Shown here: in pieces, positions 18,963 through 25,887 of the stretch
Position numbering within the stretch: the first letter of the stretch is position 1
Layout of the letters: every line of letters starts with the position of its first letter
From: Pseudomonas sp. M30-35
GTDB taxonomy: Bacteria > Pseudomonadota > Gammaproteobacteria > Pseudomonadales > Pseudomonadaceae
Length of the DNA: 64,000 nucleotides
Direction of reading: 5' to 3'
Assembly: GCF_002163625.1 (NCBI RefSeq)
Contig: NZ_CP020892.1
Span: 2,480,001 to 2,544,000, forward strand
Position numbers and translations under genes: made by a program
Notes under the pieces: generated by a model
Told to the model about the DNA's origin: nothing
The model's database searches: none
What the model saw: only the letters and a program-made list of their open reading frames with translations

Positions 18963-19660
18963 GCGATCAGCCCAGCCTTGCTCAGGGAGGCATGAGCCCT
19001 GAAGGTAAAATCAACCCTGTTGACCTTTTGAAACCCAAACTCGACCCGAAGGATAAGAAGGTGTTGTGCTCGGCGATCTGCTATTGCAGTACCACGCCTA
19101 ATGTCAGTCAGGATGGTAAGAACCTTAAACAGGCCTGTGTGGCTCAGCGCCTTGGCGAGTTGGACGAGATTCTTCAAGGACGTAGCCCATACAAACCCGA
19201 GGTCAGTTACGACATGACCAAGAACCCACCGCAGCCGATCCTCGACAGCCAGACCGGCATCAATTCCCATGGTTGGATTCCTGGCTGGATCAGAAAATAC
19301 TGGGATGAAGACCCGGAGCATCCGCCATTCAAACCGGGCCGAGGTTTGATTCGTCGGCCAGACGTTGTAATCGTTAACGACCCCCAAAAGCCGCCAACTC
19401 AGGACAATATCAAGCAGGTGATTGAGATGAAATTTCCGCCTGATCAACCAGATAATAAGCAGGCCAAAGCATACGGAAAAATTGCTGGCAACAAAAACAA
19501 AGTTGTCGAGATGAAGTCTACCGAGTGCGACTGTAGTCAGGAAAATCAGCAGTCTAAGGTACCCGTTGAAGAACTAGGTTGGGCTGCTGCTGCCGTAAGT
19601 GCGGCGATGTATTTTCTGACCCGTGGCCGTACCCCTCGACCAATGATTCCAGCCTATTGA
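18959..19660 (+). CDS. Probable T6SS nuclease effector, VRR-NUC-like (TseV type)
   Basis: 233 residues, start overlapping the PAAR stop. The middle carries a PD-(D/E)xK-like signature: RRPDVVIVND followed ~20 residues later by VIEMKFPPD, then a Lys-rich helix (KQAKAYGKIAG). This fits the VRR-NUC fold of TseV effectors, which cut DNA in target cells. The flanking PAAR gene and DUF3396 immunity gene support the call. Cysteines are numerous (CSAICYC, ECDCSQ). A ~16-residue hydrophobic stretch near the C-terminus (WAAAAVSAAMYFLTRG) is unusual for a cytosolic nuclease and could help membrane passage. Assignment is by motif and context only. Confidence 0.75.
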   Translation: MSDQPSLAQGGMSPEGKINPVDLLKPKLDPKDKKVLCSAICYCSTTPNVSQDGKNLKQACVAQRLGELDEILQGRSPYKPEVSYDMTKNPPQPILDSQTGINSHGWIPGWIRKYWDEDPEHPPFKPGRGLIRRPDVVIVNDPQKPPTQDNIKQVIEMKFPPDQPDNKQAKAYGKIAGNKNKVVEMKSTECDCSQENQQSKVPVEELGWAAAAVSAAMYFLTRGRTPRPMIPAY

Positions 19661-19675
19661 TACGGAGAAGAGTTT

Positions 19676-20761
19676 ATGGACTCAGAATTTAATCTGGCTG
19701 ATGAATTGGCCAAGCAACCTCAGATTTTGGAGATGCTCGGTAATCTTTTGATGAAAGGCGGGCGTGAGGACTATATAGGTGCCGTGCTCTGTCTGCGCGG
19801 CACACTCTACTTCAAGGAAGCTCATACCCCGTTGGTGCGCGAGGCGCTTTGTCAGTGTTTCGACGAGTTTAAACGCATAGCTGAGCCTCATCTTACTTGG
19901 CTGTGGCGCGAGGAGCCGCCGGAGGGAAAGCCTTTGACCGCTTACGCTGACGCCAAACCTCTGCGCGAGATGCTTGGCAACATGGATGAGAATTACCCGC
20001 TAACTTTCTACTACACCAGCGGCAAGAAATCCAACGACGCCAGTGCTTGGTTCTTCGAGATATTTGCTCAAGCAGCTTGGGAGTCGAAGATAGGAGATGA
20101 CCTAAGTGTTCTGGAGTTCTCTATTCCTCTTTTATATCAGGAACAGAACCCGCTAAATTTCTTATGTTTGTTCCTTGACTTTGCCCGCAGGCTAGCTCCT
20201 GAGCAAGGATATGCAGGACATGCTTTCAATCTTTCAGTAACCAACAGAGACGACAACGAACCAACTGAAGCTTTTATGGCGGCACGTATGCCGAGTTTAG
20301 ATGTTGGAACGGCTGGTCTGCTTACTAATACTCCTGAGTTCCAGCCAACCAAGATCAAAACTGTGAGTTGGCTAACTGTACTCGATCAGCCACGACTAGA
20401 TTTAGCGGGTGGTCTGGATACATTACGTGCACAACTGCCGGCCAGTCATTTCGCCTTTTATGAGTACGGCGCTGGTGTAGTTATTCAGGCCGGTGCTTAT
20501 CCGTCAGGGGGGGATGGTGAAGACCCGAAACCGGCGGCTTATGTGTTGCTGAACCATGTGCTCAAAAGCATCCGCTACGAAACTGTGGGATCACTGCATG
20601 GTGGCTCTCATGATGGTGAGTTGCGGTTGGTTGGTTGGTCGGCGGATCAGTGGCTCAAGCGTTTGGATGTGGATGACGCTGATATACCCGCATGGCGTGC
20701 CAAGTTGCTTAGCAATGAGCCGCATCTGGATGCCACGAATACCCTGCCGGAGCGTTTATGA
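19676..20761 (+). CDS. DUF3396 family type VI immunity protein
   Basis: 361 residues, ATG preceded by GGAGAAGAG. The N-terminus (ADELAKQPQILEMLGNLLMKGGREDYIGAVLCLRGTLYFK) and the block TFYYTSGKKSNDASAWFFEIFAQAAW match my memory of DUF3396 proteins, many of which neutralise T6SS effectors made next door. No signal peptide or membrane segment is visible, consistent with a cytoplasmic immunity protein for a nuclease. It lies 15 bases after the effector gene and overlaps the next small gene by four bases. Codon use is more A/T-rich than the synthetases, common for T6SS cassettes. Confidence 0.8.
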   Translation: MDSEFNLADELAKQPQILEMLGNLLMKGGREDYIGAVLCLRGTLYFKEAHTPLVREALCQCFDEFKRIAEPHLTWLWREEPPEGKPLTAYADAKPLREMLGNMDENYPLTFYYTSGKKSNDASAWFFEIFAQAAWESKIGDDLSVLEFSIPLLYQEQNPLNFLCLFLDFARRLAPEQGYAGHAFNLSVTNRDDNEPTEAFMAARMPSLDVGTAGLLTNTPEFQPTKIKTVSWLTVLDQPRLDLAGGLDTLRAQLPASHFAFYEYGAGVVIQAGAYPSGGDGEDPKPAAYVLLNHVLKSIRYETVGSLHGGSHDGELRLVGWSADQWLKRLDVDDADIPAWRAKLLSNEPHLDATNTLPERL

Positions 20762-21036
20762 GCGAGCGGCAACGGTTTTCCCTAACTGACCATGAAACCG
20801 ATCTTCCAAAGGCCAACTATCAGGTGCACCTGCGTGCCGAGGATGGATGGGAGACCATAGTCACGTCGGATGAGCACGGGCTGACGCCTTGGGTCGAATA
20901 CCCGCTACCGCTTTCCTGCTTTCTGCCAAATGGTCCATCCGATACTGCTCTGCGGACAGCGGCGCAGTTGGCGGATCAACTGCTTAAATGCCTGAAGATT
21001 GGTCATAGACAGTCCGTGCGAGTGTGTACGGACTAA
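20758..21036 (+). CDS. Small TTR-like protein, paralogue of the PAAR C-terminal extension
   Basis: 92 residues, starting in ATGA overlap with the immunity gene. Residues ~6-50 (RFSLTDHETDLPKANYQV..., GWETIVTSDEHGLTPWVEY) align with residues ~110-160 of the PAAR protein at 18450-18962; I count roughly 17 identities in 50 positions. It has no PAAR domain, signal peptide or membrane segment. It may be an adaptor using the same fold, a second immunity-type partner, or the tail left after loss of a PAAR region. The remaining ~40 residues are not recognisable. Confidence 0.6.
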   Translation: MSERQRFSLTDHETDLPKANYQVHLRAEDGWETIVTSDEHGLTPWVEYPLPLSCFLPNGPSDTALRTAAQLADQLLKCLKIGHRQSVRVCTD

Positions 21037-21102
21037 GCCTGAATGGCTTAAATGCACTTTCTGCTTCGTTGCTCCCCGCCCCCAACTCCCCGGGTAACAG
21101 CA

Positions 21103-21130
21103 CACTTGCCTCAGCGCTGCCTGGCAAGTG
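21103..21130. terminator. Stem-loop between the T6SS cassette and the fimbrial operon
   Basis: CACTTGCC and GGCAAGTG pair as a perfect eight-base stem around a 12-base loop, between two converging transcripts. There is no T-run on either side, so termination activity is only suggested by position. Confidence 0.35.
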
Positions 21131-21131
21131 C

Positions 21132-22160
21132 TCAGTTATAGTCGATGGTCACAATAGCTTGGGCCTGTACGCTGCCTGAAACGACTGGAACGTCCGTCTG
21201 CACATACTCGGCGCTAAATGGCAGGCTTATAAGGATTTGGCTCGTCTCCAGGTTGCGCAGGGGAAACTCACTACCACCCTGATCGAACATCTGGCTCGGT
21301 GCCAGGCGCACCGGGTTACCTTGGTGCAGCAAGCGCACGCCAAGGCCGCTGGCGGTCGAGCTTTCCAGTAGTTTTATGGCATCGCTGGAGTTACCAAGAT
21401 CAGTGATGTCGCTGATATTGAAGCGCGCGTCAGCGTCGGCATCGCACTGAAAGTCCAGCGTAAAAGGCGTAGAACCAGCGGCGCTGCCCACACCGTTGAA
21501 TGCCGACCGGGCCACCTTGGGTAACTGCACCTGCGTATCGGGGTTGCTTAGGCTGCAGGTCTGGGTGATCACATCAGCGTTGACTATAATATCCAGTGTG
21601 CTACCTACATCGTTGCGGTTCGCCCACTCGGTGCCGTTGCAACCCAGGTACATACGGATGTTTAGGCTTCCTGATGTCAAGTCATTGGAGGTCTTGACCA
21701 TTCGGAAGTGTATGGGAACGCTCTGGTCACCGGTGCGTATCGCCACACCGGTGTCATGTCGGGAAGTCTTATCCAAAGGCAGCGGCTGCCCACCGCCGTC
21801 GAGGAACTGATAACCAACACCGCTTGGCATTCCCGCGTAGGTATAGACACCGGGAACCATGGTTTCCATCGGTAATGCGCCCCCTACCGGGCTTAAAGCA
21901 AAGCCCCCGCCGCCAGCACAGTAAGCTTGGTTATCGTCCCAGGCGTCAGTACAATGAATATTAACCACCGTTGAAGCATCCGAACCAGGAATCACAGCAC
22001 CCACCGGCAGGTTCCTGGTGACCTCCGTATCCAGGGTGCCACTCCATGGCAGTTGAGCCGAACTGCAATTGTTGTGGGTACCAGCCAAAGCTGGCTTTGC
22101 CGGCAGCAAGGTAAGGGACAACATCAAACATATTGCCAGAAAAAATATGCTCCGCGTCAT
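21132..22160 (-). CDS. Two-domain fimbrial tip protein, copy 3 (distal)
   Basis: 342 residues: signal peptide ~1-26 (ending PALAG), a variable N-terminal domain (~27-195) and a C-terminal pilin-type domain (~205-342) ending VTIDYN. This layout is that of FimH-like tip adhesins, where the first domain binds a receptor and the second joins the fibre. The pilin domain is almost identical to those of the next two genes, while the N-terminal domains differ at many positions. It is the last gene of the fimbrial operon, 87 bases after copy 2. The receptor is unknown. Confidence 0.82.
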   Translation of the reverse strand: MTRSIFFLAICLMLSLTLLPAKPALAGTHNNCSSAQLPWSGTLDTEVTRNLPVGAVIPGSDASTVVNIHCTDAWDDNQAYCAGGGGFALSPVGGALPMETMVPGVYTYAGMPSGVGYQFLDGGGQPLPLDKTSRHDTGVAIRTGDQSVPIHFRMVKTSNDLTSGSLNIRMYLGCNGTEWANRNDVGSTLDIIVNADVITQTCSLSNPDTQVQLPKVARSAFNGVGSAAGSTPFTLDFQCDADADARFNISDITDLGNSSDAIKLLESSTASGLGVRLLHQGNPVRLAPSQMFDQGGSEFPLRNLETSQILISLPFSAEYVQTDVPVVSGSVQAQAIVTIDYN

Positions 22161-22247
22161 CGTATATCCTTTTAAGCAATAGCCAAATACTCAGCTGAGG
22201 TGGGTGTCGGACGGGCTAAACGTATGCTTGCTCCAATCGCCAGTTTC

Positions 22248-23273
22248 TTAGTTATAGTCGATGGTCACAATAGCCTGAGCCTGTACGCTGCCTGCAACGA
22301 CTGGAACTACCGTCTGCACATATTCGGCGCTAAACGGCAAGCTTATAAGCCTTTGGCTCGTTTCCAGGTTGCGCAGGGGAAACTCACTGCCACCCTGATC
22401 GAATACCTGGCTCGGTGCCAGGCGCACCGGGTTACCCTGGTGCAGCAAGCGCACGCCGAGGCCGCTGGCGGACGAGCTTTCCAGTAGTTTTATGGCATCG
22501 CTGGAGTTACCAAGGTCCGTGATGTCGCTGATATTGAAGCGCGCGTCAGCGTCGGCATCGCACTGAAAGTCCAGCGTAAAAGGCGTAGAACCTGCGGAGC
22601 TGCCCACACCATTGAATGCGGACCGGGCCACCTTGGGTAGCTGTACCTGAGTGTCGGGGGTGCTCATGCTGCAGGTTTGAGTGATCACCACAGAATTGAC
22701 CGCTATATCTAGTGTACTGGTGGATGGGCCGAGGTTCGCCCACTCATTGCCGTTGCAACTCAGGTACACGCTAAAGTTGAAGCTACCTGATGACAAATCA
22801 TTAGAGACCTTGACCATTCTGAAGTGTATTGGGACGCTCTGGTCACCGGTTCGTATCGCCACACCGGTGTCATGCCGAGAGTTCGCGTCCAAAGGCAGCG
22901 GCTGTCCACCACCATCGAGGAACTGGTAACCAATACCGCTTGGCATACCTGCGTAGGTATAGACGCCGGGAATACTAGTCGCCATTGGTAATCCGCCCGC
23001 AACTTGGCTTAAAGCCCAACCAGAGCCTCCGTTACAGAAGGCCTGGTCATTGTCCCAGTCGCTATTACAATTAATGTTGACCTGCGTCGAGGCATCCGAC
23101 CCCGGAATGACCTCACCCACCGGCAGGCTCGCAGTGACCTCGGTATTCAAGGGGCCACTCCAAGGGAGCTGGGCTGAACTGCAGTTGTTAGTGGTAGCGG
23201 CCAAAGCCGGCTTTACTGGCAACAAGGTAAGAGACAACACCAACCCTATGGCCATGAAAAATACGTTTCGCAT
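22248..23273 (-). CDS. Two-domain fimbrial tip protein, copy 2 (middle)
   Basis: 341 residues with signal peptide (MRNVFFMAIGLVLSLTLLP, cleavage after ALA), putative receptor-binding domain ~27-195 and pilin domain ~205-341. The last ~140 residues match copies 1 and 3 with only scattered changes, and the intergenic spacers also resemble each other, showing tandem duplication with a unit near 1.11 kb. The N-terminal halves of copies 2 and 3 share several blocks (GGGQPLPLD, RHDTGVAIRTGDQSVPIHFRMVK) but differ elsewhere. It is probably assembled by the usher of the same operon. Confidence 0.82.
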   Translation of the reverse strand: MRNVFFMAIGLVLSLTLLPVKPALAATTNNCSSAQLPWSGPLNTEVTASLPVGEVIPGSDASTQVNINCNSDWDNDQAFCNGGSGWALSQVAGGLPMATSIPGVYTYAGMPSGIGYQFLDGGGQPLPLDANSRHDTGVAIRTGDQSVPIHFRMVKVSNDLSSGSFNFSVYLSCNGNEWANLGPSTSTLDIAVNSVVITQTCSMSTPDTQVQLPKVARSAFNGVGSSAGSTPFTLDFQCDADADARFNISDITDLGNSSDAIKLLESSSASGLGVRLLHQGNPVRLAPSQVFDQGGSEFPLRNLETSQRLISLPFSAEYVQTVVPVVAGSVQAQAIVTIDYN

Positions 23274-23366
23274 GATGTTGTATCCCTTATCAGCAAGAAC
23301 TAAATACCTGCTGGGGTGAGTGTTGGACGGACTAAGCCTATGCTTGCTGCCCCTGTCGCCAGTTTC

Positions 23367-24398
23367 CTAGTTGTAGTCAATCGTAACAATGGCCTGAGCC
23401 TGTACGCTGCCTGCAACGACTGGAACTACCGTCTGCACATATTCGGCGCTAAATGGCAGGCTTATAAGGCTTTGGCTCGTCTCCAGGTTGCGCAGGGGAA
23501 ACTCACTGCCACCCTGATCGAATATCTGGCTCGGTGCCAGACGCACCGGGTTACCCTGGTGCAGCAGGCGCACGCCGAGGCCGCTGGCGGACGAGCTTTC
23601 CAGTAGTTTTAGGGCATCGCTGGAGTTACCAAGGTCGGTGATGTCGCTGATATGGAAGCGCGCATCGGCGTCGGCATCACACTGAAAGTCCAGCGTAAAA
23701 GGCGTAGAGCCTGCGGAGCTGCCCACACCATTGAATGCGGACCGGGCCACCTTGGGCAACTGCACCTGAGTATCGGGAGTGGTCATGCTGCAGGTCTGGG
23801 TGATAACCGTCGCATTAACCATCAGACTCACAGTACTGTTGGATTCATTGATATTTGCGAACTCAGTACCCACGCACCCCATAACCATTGGAATATTAAA
23901 GCTCCCTGATGAAAGATCACCGAATATCCTGACCATGCGAAATCTTAGGAGCACAGTCTGTTCGCCGGTTTTTATTTGCACACCGGTGTCATGTCGTCCT
24001 GTCGCACCCAGAGGAATTGGGCTCCCTCCTGCGTCGAGGAATTGATAACCAATGCCGCTGGGCATACCCGAGAAGGTATAAACACCAGGAACACTGGTTT
24101 CCATGCCTGTCAGACTTGATGGATGAATATTCCAGCCACCGCCCCCGGTGCAAAAGGCTTGATTATCGTCCCAGGCGGCGGTGCAAGTGATATTGATCAC
24201 CAATGAAGCATCCGAACCAGGAATAACCTCACCCTCGGGCAAGTTCGCGGTGACCTCGGTATCCAAGGCGGTACTCCAAGGCAACTGAGGCGAGCTGCAG
24301 TTGTCGGTGTTACCTGCCAAAGCCGGCTTTGTTGGCAACAAGGTAAGAGACAACACCAAGCCTATGGCCATGAAAAATACGTTTCTGTGCCGCTGCAT
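23367..24398 (-). CDS. Two-domain fimbrial tip protein, copy 1 (proximal)
   Basis: 343 residues: signal peptide to about residue 29 (PTKPALAG), N-terminal domain ~30-195 that is the most diverged of the three copies (for example GGGWNIHPSSLTGMETS and LLRFRMVRIFGDLSSGSFNI), and a C-terminal pilin domain ~205-343 nearly identical to copies 2 and 3. The cysteine pairs expected for pilin folds are kept. It likely presents a distinct binding specificity on the same fibre system. The ATG at 24398 adds three residues before the shared RNVFFMAIG stretch and has AGAGG upstream. Confidence 0.82.
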   Translation of the reverse strand: MQRHRNVFFMAIGLVLSLTLLPTKPALAGNTDNCSSPQLPWSTALDTEVTANLPEGEVIPGSDASLVINITCTAAWDDNQAFCTGGGGWNIHPSSLTGMETSVPGVYTFSGMPSGIGYQFLDAGGSPIPLGATGRHDTGVQIKTGEQTVLLRFRMVRIFGDLSSGSFNIPMVMGCVGTEFANINESNSTVSLMVNATVITQTCSMTTPDTQVQLPKVARSAFNGVGSSAGSTPFTLDFQCDADADARFHISDITDLGNSSDALKLLESSSASGLGVRLLHQGNPVRLAPSQIFDQGGSEFPLRNLETSQSLISLPFSAEYVQTVVPVVAGSVQAQAIVTIDYN

Positions 24399-24745
24399 CG
24401 AGTGCCTCTAATCAGTAATAGGTAAACACCCAATCCGGGTGAACATTAAAGTTCTCCTAACGCAATAAAACGCTCAAGAGCCAGAGCAAAACTAATACGG
24501 CAAGGCAAACATCTTCGACGCCGTGCCCAAAGACGCTTACATGCACTCATCCGTCAGATACCGTCAGCATTTGACGGGAATTACCTAAGTTACTCAACGC
24601 ATAACGCATTAATGATAGGTAATGGTAAACATCAGAGCTGTATTGGCCGTACCAGTGGTGACCGTAGAGCTGGTTTGGCAATACCGAGCAGCGAAGGGAA
24701 TCAATAGTTGGCCACGCTGCTATTGTCGTACTCAGCCAATTGACT
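24399..24745. other. Gap between tip-protein genes holding a pilin fragment
   Basis: 347 bases without an intact gene. It contains the upstream region of copy 1 and, at 24609-24719, the decayed tail of a fifth pilin-type gene described separately. Confidence 0.6.
24609..24719 (-). pseudogene. Remnant of a pilin C-terminus
   Basis: On the minus strand 36 codons before a TAA read GQLLIPFAARYCQT then end FTITYH, with an in-frame stop just upstream (24720-24722). The pattern matches the final strands of the neighbouring pilin domains (LISLPFSAEYVQT ... VTIDYN; ITFSYQ). It has no start or signal peptide, so it is read as the residue of a deleted tip or pilin gene. Confidence 0.65.
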
Positions 24746-25798
24746 TCACTGGTAGGAAAAGGTAATAGTGGCCAAGGCCGTAAGGTTGCCGGGAGTGATT
24801 ACCTCTTGCGTCTGGACATAACGCACATCAAATGGCACCACATAACTGGATTCGCCTGTACCGAAGTACCACTGATTCACTGTTCCTGCTTGCGATGACT
24901 CTGGCCCGAGCGGAACGGGAGTGCCTTCTCCGCTTCGGAAAACCTGAATCCCTACGCCAGAAACACTTGAGTCTGGCGTCAAGGTCAAGGTGTCACTGGT
25001 GTTTGCGGGGTTCACACCGTCGCTCACGACCGCATAAAGGCTAATGTCTGGCGAACACTCCAATCCAAGCGTGAAAGATGCACTTGGCGACGCTGTTGAA
25101 CCGATACCGGAAAAGTCCCGTGAGCCAACAGCAGGCAGTGAAACTGTTTGTGAGGCACCAGTGGTCACGCTACAACCAACGGTGTAGACGCTAAGCGTTT
25201 GCGCTTGCACATACACAGGGGTAACAGTCGCAGAAATGACGTTCCCTGACTCTCTGCTACGTACCGCCCAATACGCCAGCAATGACTCAGGCAGTGCGTA
25301 TTGCCCGGGCTTGGGATTGCCATAGACAACGAGTTTGATCTGGTAATGCGAAGCTGTATTGGTGTAAGCCACATTAGGATAGATAACAGTTACCTCACCC
25401 ATAACAGGGCGAAAATCCGTAACATTTGCCTTGGATCGAATGATGTAGCCGACCCCATCCACAACTGTTTGATAAATATCATAAGTCCCATAGGAGTCTG
25501 AGTAGCTGGCTCCCGGAACCTTGGGGCTTGATGACCAGACAATGCTATCAACCCCACGTCCACGATCATTGCATGTGTCCCACTCAATGTTGCCGCCGTA
25601 ATAGGTCGATTGCAGAGAAGCAGTCCATGGCAAAGACTGGTTTGTACTGGGATCGTGTGCAGAAACAGGCGCATTCTCCGAGCCAATCTGGTAATCAGGG
25701 TATGGCAAATGAATACCGGATGGCCCTCGGCAGGATCCCCACACCAAGGGTGATGACATCGTTAGAGCGATAAACAGAACACCGACAATTTTATTCAT
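24746..25798 (-). CDS. Fimbrial tip/adhesin protein, divergent
   Basis: 350 residues with signal peptide (~1-21, SSPLVWGS) and the same two-domain plan as the three downstream copies: N-terminal domain ~22-205 and pilin domain ~212-350 ending ATITFSYQ. Sequence identity to the tandem copies is low except for the pilin-fold landmarks (VGCSVTTGASQTVSLPAVGSRDFSGIGS and FTLGLECS). It lies directly downstream of the usher gene (89 bases), where the tip adhesin is usually encoded, so it may be the original adhesin of the operon. Confidence 0.8.
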   Translation of the reverse strand: MNKIVGVLFIALTMSSPLVWGSCRGPSGIHLPYPDYQIGSENAPVSAHDPSTNQSLPWTASLQSTYYGGNIEWDTCNDRGRGVDSIVWSSSPKVPGASYSDSYGTYDIYQTVVDGVGYIIRSKANVTDFRPVMGEVTVIYPNVAYTNTASHYQIKLVVYGNPKPGQYALPESLLAYWAVRSRESGNVISATVTPVYVQAQTLSVYTVGCSVTTGASQTVSLPAVGSRDFSGIGSTASPSASFTLGLECSPDISLYAVVSDGVNPANTSDTLTLTPDSSVSGVGIQVFRSGEGTPVPLGPESSQAGTVNQWYFGTGESSYVVPFDVRYVQTQEVITPGNLTALATITFSYQ

Positions 25799-25887
25799 GG
25801 TTTCTCATATCGTTAAGAAAAGGTGTGCACGCAACTCGACATAAGTGCCAACCGACTGCCTAGACAAATCGCAGCTCGAAACACAGT

